Source of the DNA: Pseudomonadota bacterium
Lineage (GTDB): Bacteria > Pseudomonadota > Alphaproteobacteria > Azospirillales > Azospirillaceae
Length of the DNA stretch: 12,977 nucleotides
Assembly: GCA_023412175.1 (NCBI GenBank)
Contig: JAEYOB010000329.1
Span: forward strand, 1 to 12,977
Direction of reading: 5' to 3'
Shown: piece after piece, positions 7,101 through 12,977 of the stretch
Numbering within the stretch: position 1 is the first letter of the stretch
Layout of the letters: every line of letters begins with the position of its first letter
The notes under the pieces: generated by a model
Seen by the model: the letters and a program-made list of their open reading frames with translations, nothing else
Databases searched by the model: none
Told to the model about the DNA's origin: nothing
Position numbers and translations under genes: made by a program

Positions 7101-8819
7101 TCAGGCGGAAAAGGCGGCGAAGACGTTGGGAGCCGTGTGGTGCAGCTCTTCCCGCGCGCGGAGCAGCTTTCCGCGCAGCAGGGATTCGGTGAGGATCTCG
7201 GGCGCCGCGTGGCCGATCCGCCGGTGCCGCCCGCCTAGGTTCCGCTGGCGGGCATAGCGCTCCAGGCGGTCGTGGACCCGCTTCCAGAAGGACGCTTCCG
7301 ACAGGTCATAGACGACGGCAAGGAGATGCGACACCTCGGTCAGGTTGTAGACGAACAGCGTGTCCATCACGAGTTCGCGCAACGCCTCGACCTCGTCTGA
7401 CCAGTAGTACCGGTTGGGCGGGGCGCCGCGGTAGACGGGGTTCAGCGCCGGGAAGTCCGGCACCTTGTCCGGGGCGCGCAGGAAGCCCGGCACGTATTCC
7501 ACGCTGTCGTGGAAGTCGCGCAGGATCAGCCGCTCGGGCCAGCCGCCGCGGTGGACCAGGACCATGTTCTGCCCGTGCGCCTCGACGGCGACGCCGTGGC
7601 GGACGAGCAGGTGCCACACCGGCAGCACGGCCACCTCGAACAGCCGCTCCAGCCAGGGCAGCAGACCGAACGCCTCCACCCAGGGCGCCACGAAGGGCTT
7701 TCCGTCCGGTTCGGTCACCATCAGCGCGTTGAACGGCACCGCCGCCTCGCCATCACGCAGGGTCGCGGCGACGCTGCGCCGCCACAGCACGGCGAGCTGT
7801 CCGGCCAGTGGCCCCTCGCGGTCGGCGATGATGCCGGCGTACTCGGGCAGGATGGCGAGGGGGTAGGTGTCCTCGAACAGCGGGTCGCTCTCCACCATCT
7901 CCGCCAGCCAGCGGGAGAGGACGGGGGCGGTGCAGACGGAGTGCGGCTCGATGGTGCGGCGCGACGCGGTGTTGACGATGTTCATCGCCAGCTTCACGTC
8001 CGCCTTGCCCGGATCGTCCACGTTCATCACCGTGCGCACGGACTGGCTGGCGCGGTAGCGGTCGCCCAGCGGCCCCAGCGCGTGGGCGCGCCCGTCGGCC
8101 AGCCAGGGGGCCAGCTCGCCGTCCCGCAGCGCGTCCCACTGCCAGGGGTGCAGCGGCAGCAGGCCGTAATCCTCCCAGCTTGCGCCGGCTTCGGTGCGGC
8201 GGCGCTCCAGCGCGGCCCAGGTCGCCTCGCCCAGCTCGGCGCGCCAGAACGCCACCTCGTCGCCGCGCAGCGCCCGGTGCAGATGGGTGTTTGCAACCAG
8301 CAGCCAGACGAGTTGGAACGTGCCCCCGGCCTCCGGCCCGTACGCGGCGTGGTCGTCTTCGCTAAAGCCCAGGCGCGCCTTGAAGCAGGGATGGTAGGGG
8401 TGCCCCTCCTCCAGGGCGCCTTCCAGCGCAGCGAAGGGCAGGCCGCGGCGCACGGTTCGCGGCAGGTTGGCGTCGTTCCAGCGGCACAGCGTGACGGTGC
8501 GCTCCAGTTCGGCCAGCAGGGCGGGCTTGTGAGCGTCGGGCGTGGGCAGCCCCTCGACCAGAGGGCGGAGGTCCGCCGGCACCCAGCGCTCGTCCACCGC
8601 GCACATCTCCACCGACCCCGGTGCGATCCGCGGCCGTCCGAAGGGTCCCGCGGTGCCGCGGCAACGGAACGCCGTGGGGCCAACGGTCCAACTCCAGCAC
8701 CGCGCGCTGCCGGCCGCCTCGGTCCGCGCGTCCACGATCCCCTCGAACAGCAGGGCGGCGGCCAACTGGCGCAGCACCCGCTCCTCCGGGCGGCCGGGGA
8801 GGTCAGACGGGAAGGGCAC
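7101..8819 (-). CDS. asbB: NIS siderophore synthetase AsbB (IucA/IucC family)
   Basis: ATP-dependent NRPS-independent siderophore (NIS) synthetase. In petrobactin synthesis AsbB adds the second polyamine (or dihydroxybenzoyl-polyamine) arm to the citrate half-product of AsbA. The protein is 572 residues, usual for the family. Motifs in order: GHPYHPCFKARLGFS at 139-153 (ATP and citrate region), HPWQW at 224-228, SQSVRT at 258-263, KLAMNIVNTASRR at 276-288, EAHGQN at 413-418 and RDFHD at 434-438. The C-terminal part (about 470-572) is the FhuF-like region. The GTG start at 8817-8819 overlaps asbA by 17 bases and has a GGGG-rich sequence upstream. A GTG at 8775-8777 with a better Shine-Dalgarno sequence would shorten it to 558 residues. 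It is more canonical in its motifs than the neighbouring AsbA. Confidence 0.94.
   Translation of the reverse strand: MPFPSDLPGRPEERVLRQLAAALLFEGIVDARTEAAGSARCWSWTVGPTAFRCRGTAGPFGRPRIAPGSVEMCAVDERWVPADLRPLVEGLPTPDAHKPALLAELERTVTLCRWNDANLPRTVRRGLPFAALEGALEEGHPYHPCFKARLGFSEDDHAAYGPEAGGTFQLVWLLVANTHLHRALRGDEVAFWRAELGEATWAALERRRTEAGASWEDYGLLPLHPWQWDALRDGELAPWLADGRAHALGPLGDRYRASQSVRTVMNVDDPGKADVKLAMNIVNTASRRTIEPHSVCTAPVLSRWLAEMVESDPLFEDTYPLAILPEYAGIIADREGPLAGQLAVLWRRSVAATLRDGEAAVPFNALMVTEPDGKPFVAPWVEAFGLLPWLERLFEVAVLPVWHLLVRHGVAVEAHGQNMVLVHRGGWPERLILRDFHDSVEYVPGFLRAPDKVPDFPALNPVYRGAPPNRYYWSDEVEALRELVMDTLFVYNLTEVSHLLAVVYDLSEASFWKRVHDRLERYARQRNLGGRHRRIGHAAPEILTESLLRGKLLRAREELHHTAPNVFAAFSA
8775..8787 (-). 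promoter_or_regulatory. Alternative ribosome binding site and GTG start for asbB
   Basis: GGAGGAG (8781-8787, minus strand) precedes a GTG (8775-8777) that is codon 15 of the longer asbB reading. The spacing from the GGAGG core is 5 bases. The protein from here begins with VLRQLAAALLFEG, where the recognisable family similarity also begins. The longer start at 8819 has an AGGGGG-like element about 4 bases upstream, so both remain possible. With this alternative the overlap with asbA disappears and a 25-base gap results. Confidence 0.4.
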
Positions 8820-10587
8820 GATGCCCCCTTCCGCACCGCGTCCCGTCCCGCCGGCACAGCGGGTTCGGCAGATGCGCGTAGAGCGACGCCTCGTCCGCGG
8901 TCTGCAGCTCGTCGATGTCGAGGAGGCGGGCAGTGAGGTTGAGCTTCGTGCCGATGGTCGGGCTGTCGAGCACCCCTTCGACGAACCGCCGCCCCGCGCG
9001 GGTCAGCGAGCGCGACAGGCCCTCCAGCCGCTCGCGCAGGAGGCGGAGCGGTTCCTCCTCGCCGATCAGCCGGTCCTTGCCCATGCGGGTGATGACGGAG
9101 AAGACCTGATTGGTGATCAGGTAGTAGGAGAAGCGCCGGTTGATCTCGTCCTCGCCGTAGTAGAGCGACCGCGCGTTGTCCATTTCCGGGATGAGGCGGC
9201 GCAGCGTGTCGCGGTAGCCTTCGGACAGGTAGAAGCCCTGGTTGTCGCGGTAGTAGAAGCACTCGGGCAAGCCGTCGGCGACGTCGAGCAGGCCGTTCTG
9301 CTGGTGCGCCTCCAGCGCGATCCCGTGCTCGTCGTAGAGGCGCAGCAACGGCTCCAGCGCGCAGTCGAGGTAGCGGGCGAACCACGCCCGGCATGCGTCC
9401 TCCGTTCCCCCGCCCCGCGCCGCGACGAGGCGGCGGATCAGGCGCTCCAGCCGGGAAACGCGGTCCGGCAGCGGGTCGGCGGTCAGCGCGGCGACGGTGA
9501 CGATCCCCCGCTGCCGCCCACCGGAGAAGGGGTTCTGGCGGATGATCACCTCGAACCCGCTCTCGGTGCCGTCCGGCGGGTCGAGCGTGATGTAGGCCGG
9601 GTCGAGCAGGAAGCGCATCCGCGGCCCCAGCGTCGATCCGATGGCGCCGATCAGCTTCGCCATGATGACGCCGGCGTCCAGCTCGTGCCGCCGGTTGACG
9701 CGCACCGAGTTGGTGATGCGGACCGGCAACGAGAACTTCAGCATCCACGGGCTGTCGGGACTGTAGACCGTGCGCACCGACGAGGTGGCGGTGAAGTCCG
9801 GCCCCGCCGGCCCCAGGGAGCGCAGCACGCCCTGCTCCTGCAACGCCCGCACCGCGGGGTCGAGCAGCAGCGCCTCGGCCTGGAGCGGGTGCATGGGGAT
9901 GAGCCGCTCGTCCGCGCCAAGCGCGAGACGGCGCGCGTCGTCCCCCAGGACGGCGGCGATCATCTCTGGCGCCGACTGGCGGAAGGCCGAGCGGTGGCTC
10001 ACCCGCACCGCCGCCGCGGCGAAGAGGTGCAGGCGGAACCGCCCGTGCAGTTCGGGCGCGTAGACCGGCTGCTGCCAGTGCGTCATGCCCTGGACGCTTT
10101 TCGGCGTCGGGTGGAGCCAATGCCCGAAGACCAGCGACTGCTCGGCGGCGATGAACTCGTCCTCATCCGCGGGATCCGCGCGATGCGCGTCGAGGTAGCT
10201 GCACACCGACTGGTAGCTTTGCAGGACACGCAGCAGCAGGTCGAGTTCGGTCCCCCGCAGGTCCGGCCCGCCGTCGCACTGGACGCGCCGGTAGCTTTCG
10301 CCGGCCAAACAGCACAGCGCGGAGAACGGCTCGGTCGGCTGCCAGACATCGTCCTGCAGGGCGCGCTTCCAGATTCGCCCGAAGTCGCACGGGCCGCACA
10401 GCGAGTGCGAGACGATCTCCGTGCGCAGCACGGCGCGCCGGGACGGCAGCATCCATTCGACGCATTCGATCCCTGAATCCGGGGCGGCTGCGTGCCGGGT
10501 CACGCGGCCGGCGTCGATCTCCCGTCGGTAGCAGTTGGCGAAGTTCTGGAAGGTGGCATGTTCGGCGATCTGCTGGGATGAACGCAT
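8803..10587 (-). CDS. asbA: NIS siderophore synthetase AsbA (IucA/IucC family)
   Basis: First NIS synthetase of the pathway; in Bacillus AsbA activates citrate with ATP and condenses it with spermidine. The protein has 594 residues from the ATG at 10585-10587 (AGGA about 10 bases upstream). The open frame continues far upstream, but that part runs antiparallel to no known domain and overlaps the DUF2218 and receptor genes, so it is spurious. Motifs: GHWLHPTPKSVQG at 155-167, MHPLQ at 232-236, SSVRT at 269-273, KFSLPVRITNSVR at 284-296, EAHQQN at 426-431 and YYRDNQ at 445-450. The FhuF-like C-terminus runs from about 475. The first motif keeps GH, HP and K but lacks the common Arg after K-S, and HPLQ replaces HPWQ. 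A 44-base gap separates it from the DUF2218 gene. The last 17 bases overlap asbB under its longest start. Confidence 0.93.
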   Translation of the reverse strand: MRSSQQIAEHATFQNFANCYRREIDAGRVTRHAAAPDSGIECVEWMLPSRRAVLRTEIVSHSLCGPCDFGRIWKRALQDDVWQPTEPFSALCCLAGESYRRVQCDGGPDLRGTELDLLLRVLQSYQSVCSYLDAHRADPADEDEFIAAEQSLVFGHWLHPTPKSVQGMTHWQQPVYAPELHGRFRLHLFAAAAVRVSHRSAFRQSAPEMIAAVLGDDARRLALGADERLIPMHPLQAEALLLDPAVRALQEQGVLRSLGPAGPDFTATSSVRTVYSPDSPWMLKFSLPVRITNSVRVNRRHELDAGVIMAKLIGAIGSTLGPRMRFLLDPAYITLDPPDGTESGFEVIIRQNPFSGGRQRGIVTVAALTADPLPDRVSRLERLIRRLVAARGGGTEDACRAWFARYLDCALEPLLRLYDEHGIALEAHQQNGLLDVADGLPECFYYRDNQGFYLSEGYRDTLRRLIPEMDNARSLYYGEDEINRRFSYYLITNQVFSVITRMGKDRLIGEEEPLRLLRERLEGLSRSLTRAGRRFVEGVLDSPTIGTKLNLTARLLDIDELQTADEASLYAHLPNPLCRRDGTRCGRGHRALPV

Positions 10588-10631
10588 GACGGGCCGATCC
10601 TGATGATGGCGTGCACGGCAGCGGCGGAGAC

Positions 10632-10916
10632 TCAGGCGGTCCAGTCGAGCCGGCTCTTGCCCTCGCGGAAGGCGAAGCGCAGCAGGTGGCTCTCGATCAC
10701 CGTCTGAAGCTCCGCCACATCCTCGCGGGTCGGTGCGCTGACGCGCAGCCGGAGCCGGCCGGGCTCGGCGTGGAGCGCGGCGGTGCCGCAGGAGAAGCGG
10801 CACTCCCCGTGGTCGTCCGCCTGCAACACCTCGACCTTGTGGGCGAAGTGCCGGCAGAGCTGGGTGAGGTATTTCCCGCCGTGCTCGGTTTCGAACACGG
10901 CCGTGGTGTCGAACAT
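10632..10916 (-). CDS. DUF2218 family small protein of unknown function
   Basis: A 94-residue protein without signal peptide or membrane segment, probably cytoplasmic. It matches the DUF2218 pattern as I remember it: an N-terminal YLTQLCRHFAHKVEV (16-30), then GECRFSCGTAAL (37-48) as a short beta segment, then LRVSAPTREDVAELQTVIESHLLRFAFRE (57-85) and a final LDWT. Such proteins are often found beside siderophore receptor or siderophore synthesis genes in proteobacteria, but no biochemical role is known to me. His23, His26 and the cysteines at 21, 38 and 43 could be noted as possible ligands, without any proof. The ATG has AAGGA 8 bases upstream (10925-10929). It sits 30 bases after the receptor and 44 bases before asbA, so it is part of the operon. 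Function left open. Confidence 0.85.
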   Translation of the reverse strand: MFDTTAVFETEHGGKYLTQLCRHFAHKVEVLQADDHGECRFSCGTAALHAEPGRLRLRVSAPTREDVAELQTVIESHLLRFAFREGKSRLDWTA

Positions 10917-10924
10917 GAGGCTTG

Positions 10925-10929
10925 TCCTT
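10925..10929 (-). promoter_or_regulatory. Ribosome binding site of the DUF2218 gene
   Basis: AAGGA on the minus strand lies 8 bases before the ATG at 10914-10916, in the 30-base gap after the receptor stop. It supports this ATG as the true start and shows that the small gene is independently translated. Confidence 0.55.
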
Positions 10930-10946
10930 GGTTTGAGGGACCAGGG

Positions 10947-12977
10947 TCAGAACTTGGCCGAGGCGGTGATCAGGAAGGACCGGCCCGGCTGGTAGAGCGG
11001 CGTCACCGTGCCGAACTCCTGCCCGTAGGTGGCACGGTCGGCGTAGGTGGCGTCGAACAGGTTGCGCACGTCGGCGCGCAACGCGACGTTGGGGTAGTTG
11101 TGCAGCCGGTGCTCGACGAACAGGTTCACCACCTCGTAGCCCTTGAGCGGCTGCTGGCCGGCCTGGACGTTGTCGTAGTCGAACACGACCTCCAGGTCGG
11201 CGCCGAAGGTCAGGTTCCAGGGTTGGACGGTGTGGACCCCGGTCAGCGTGACGATGCGGCCCACCGGTGTCGCGAGGTAGGTGCCGATGTCGGAATCGGC
11301 CGGCTGCCCGTCGATGGTCACGTCGATGTCGGCGTATTTCGCCCGCACGAAGCCGTCGGCCCAGGCGTAGCCGGCACCGATCTCGTAGCCCTTCGACTTC
11401 ACATCGCGCGCCAGGGTGGCGCTGGCGGCGGCGAAGCGGGCGGCGCGCGCGTCGTCCAGCATGGTGCGGAAGACGCGCCCTTCGACCGTGAAGCCGGCGT
11501 AGCGGGCCTCCAGCCCGACAGTCGCGTTGTCCGCCGTCACTGGCTCCGGCCCGTCGGGGCCGTAGCGCCACGCCGGGTTCATGATGAAGTTCTCGGCCAG
11601 CGGAATGCCGGCCCAGCCGTGCGAATAGCCGGCCTTGGCCGTCAGGAAGCGGGGCAGCAGGTCCAGCTCGCCCGACACGTTGTGGCTGAACCCGGAGTTG
11701 GTCCAGTCCTCGCCGGTCGTGCCGGTGAAGGTCTGCCGGTCGCCGCGCGCGCCGAAGGACAGGCGCAGCCGCTCCCACGGCTCAACCCGCGCCTGGGCGT
11801 AGAGACCGACGTTGCGGGCCTTCTCGCCCGCCGCGAAGGTCGGATCCTCGTAGGAGCCCTTGTCCGAATAGAAATCCGTACCGGCGGTGAGCGAACCGAA
11901 GGCGAAGCCGAACTTGTTCTCGATCTTGCCGTTCAGCGAGCTGGTGCCGCCCTCGCCCGGTATGCGGCCCGGCACCGTGCTGCTGCCGGTCGGGCGCAGG
12001 AAGATCGGCGTCTCCACGTCGGTGCGGCCGTAGGCCAGGACCACCTTCGGGTTCCACAGCTCGGTCGGCTTGGTGTCCGTGTAGGTGAAGACGAGGTTCT
12101 GCCGGTCGAGCGTGTAGTCGCGCACCCGCGGCTCCCACGGCGGCCGTCCGCTAATGAAGCCGATGTTGGCGCGGAACGGTCGCGGCGCGTCGTCGTACAC
12201 CCGTTCGTAGCTGGCCTGGAAGCGGTGGCCGGCCTCGCTCTCGAAGGCGAGCTTGCCGAGCCCGCTCAGGAGGTCGGTCCTGGTGCCCGCCACCTTGTCG
12301 CCGTTGCCGGCGCGGAACTCGCCACCCTTGCCGTAGGTGATGTAGCCCAGCGCCTCCAGGCCGGTGTGGCGGCCGTATCCGGACAGGTTGGTGACCAGGC
12401 TGGAACCGTTGGTGTTGAAAGTGGACTTGGCGAACGCGCCGGCGCCGTCGCCGTCCAGGAAGTCGCGCACGTCCTTGGTCTCGTACGCGATGGAACCGGC
12501 CAGCGCGCCCGGCCCGGCGTCCGCCGGGGCCACGCCGGCATCGACCCGCACCACCTTGAGGAAGGCCGGATCGATCAGCGTCGTGCCGTTGTGGTGGAAG
12601 ACCTTGTTGTTCTGCCGGCTGCCATCGATGCTAACGGCGAGGTTGGTTTCCTCCACGCCGTTCACGTAGACCTTCTGCGACATCGGCACCGAGCTGCCGA
12701 CCTGGATGCCCGGCTCGCCCGCGAAGACGTCGCGGATGTCGGAGGGGTTCTTGCGGGCGAGATCCTCCGGCGTGACGATGGTCTGGCTCGGGCCGCTCCA
12801 GTTGAGCAGCGAGGCGTTCACCGCGACGGGGCCCAGGGTCATCGCCTCGCCCGGTCCGGCGGCCTGCGGGGCCGGGACCAGGGTGGCCATCGCCGGGCCG
12901 GTCATGCGGAAGCTGACGCCCGTGCCGCCCAGCAGCGCCTCCAGCGCCTGGGCCGGCGGCATCGCCCCGGTTACGGC
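10947..12977 (-). CDS. TonB-dependent siderophore receptor with STN domain (N-terminus beyond window)
   Basis: Outer-membrane gated channel that takes up the ferric siderophore using TonB energy. The frame is open to the right edge, so 676 residues plus stop are seen and the true start, signal peptide and most of the STN domain are missing. The first residues (AVTGAMPPAQALEALLGGTG) are the end of an STN (secretin/TonB short N-terminal) domain. Then come a possible TonB box in MTLGPVAV (46-53), a plug domain (about 62-175) with PEDLARKNPSDIRDVFAGEP and SIDGSRQNNKVFHHNG, and a long beta barrel ending in the typical terminal Phe (ITASAKF). The Met at 12960-12962 lies inside the STN domain and is not the start. 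The STN domain suggests signalling to a FecR-like anti-sigma factor. First visible gene of the operon; ligand inferred from the asb genes. Confidence 0.95.
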   Translation of the reverse strand, partial: AVTGAMPPAQALEALLGGTGVSFRMTGPAMATLVPAPQAAGPGEAMTLGPVAVNASLLNWSGPSQTIVTPEDLARKNPSDIRDVFAGEPGIQVGSSVPMSQKVYVNGVEETNLAVSIDGSRQNNKVFHHNGTTLIDPAFLKVVRVDAGVAPADAGPGALAGSIAYETKDVRDFLDGDGAGAFAKSTFNTNGSSLVTNLSGYGRHTGLEALGYITYGKGGEFRAGNGDKVAGTRTDLLSGLGKLAFESEAGHRFQASYERVYDDAPRPFRANIGFISGRPPWEPRVRDYTLDRQNLVFTYTDTKPTELWNPKVVLAYGRTDVETPIFLRPTGSSTVPGRIPGEGGTSSLNGKIENKFGFAFGSLTAGTDFYSDKGSYEDPTFAAGEKARNVGLYAQARVEPWERLRLSFGARGDRQTFTGTTGEDWTNSGFSHNVSGELDLLPRFLTAKAGYSHGWAGIPLAENFIMNPAWRYGPDGPEPVTADNATVGLEARYAGFTVEGRVFRTMLDDARAARFAAASATLARDVKSKGYEIGAGYAWADGFVRAKYADIDVTIDGQPADSDIGTYLATPVGRIVTLTGVHTVQPWNLTFGADLEVVFDYDNVQAGQQPLKGYEVVNLFVEHRLHNYPNVALRADVRNLFDATYADRATYGQEFGTVTPLYQPGRSFLITASAKF

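Larger units (their letters stand above)
72..12977 (-). other. Single large operon for synthesis and uptake of a petrobactin-type siderophore
   Basis: All eleven supported genes are on the minus strand. Junctions from right to left are +30, +44, -17, +16, -4, -1, +17, -1, -8 and -4 bases (minus means overlap). No gap is large enough to hold a promoter with operators, and I see no Fur-box-like palindrome in the gaps. The promoter, any Fur box and any sigma/anti-sigma genes should lie to the right of the window. The order receptor, DUF2218, asbABC, asbDE, asbF, binding protein, permeases, ATPase places outer-membrane uptake first and inner-membrane uptake last. Confidence 0.75.

Noticed and set aside
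8542..10476. 644-residue plus-strand open frame opposite asbA/asbB, and other long plus-strand frames such as 78-1277, 3661-4701 and 5837-7192
   Set aside because: They are antisense to well-supported genes, have Arg/Pro/Gln/His-rich low-complexity translations and no recognisable motifs; long antisense frames are expected at this GC content.
10588..10631. The largest gap between genes as a site for an internal promoter or Fur box
   Set aside because: Forty-four bases with no AT-rich palindrome and no recognisable -35/-10 pair; it is best read as a spacer with the asbA ribosome binding site.
10588..11778. Upstream extension of the asbA frame giving a 991-residue ORF
   Set aside because: The added part overlaps the DUF2218 gene and the receptor gene in another frame and has the composition of a shadow frame; the ATG at 10587 gives a normal AsbA length.
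12960..12962. ATG as the start of the TonB-dependent receptor
   Set aside because: The frame stays open to the window edge and the residues on both sides match the inside of an STN domain, so the true start lies beyond the window.
1..12977. CRISPR arrays, tRNA or rRNA genes, insertion sequences and attachment sites
   Set aside because: Nothing of this kind was seen; nearly every base lies in a protein-coding gene with no long direct or inverted repeats.

Overview
This is a high-GC (by eye about 70%) Gram-negative sequence. The TonB-dependent receptor with an STN domain, the periplasmic binding protein without a lipobox, and the codon use suggest a proteobacterium, most likely an alphaproteobacterium. 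The genus cannot be fixed from this window. All real genes lie on the minus strand, so the window reads right to left, and almost no non-coding DNA is present.

Layout in order of transcription: a TonB-dependent siderophore receptor cut by the right edge (10947-12977); a small DUF2218 protein (10632-10916); a petrobactin-type siderophore pathway, asbA (8803-10587), asbB (7101-8819), asbC (5810-7084), an asbD-asbE gene fusion (4515-5813) and asbF (3658-4515); then an inner-membrane ABC importer of the YclNOPQ/FatBCDE type, with binding protein (2726-3640), permease (1761-2726), permease (827-1768) and ATPase (72-830). The largest gap between genes is 44 bases and most junctions overlap, so this looks like one polycistron whose promoter lies beyond the right edge.

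How the genes work together (family knowledge applied to this locus): AsbF makes 3,4-dihydroxybenzoate from 3-dehydroshikimate. AsbC adenylates it and loads it on the AsbD carrier domain. The AsbE domain passes it to a polyamine. The NIS synthetases AsbA and AsbB join the polyamine arms to citrate. The ferric complex would return through the TonB receptor, bind the periplasmic protein and enter through the two-permease, one-ATPase importer. No exporter, esterase, ferric reductase, polyamine synthase or regulator is seen inside the window.

The most notable points are the complete asb pathway packed with matching outer- and inner-membrane uptake genes, the fusion of carrier protein AsbD to AsbE (with a possible internal start for a free AsbE), and a DUF2218 gene inserted between receptor and biosynthesis genes.
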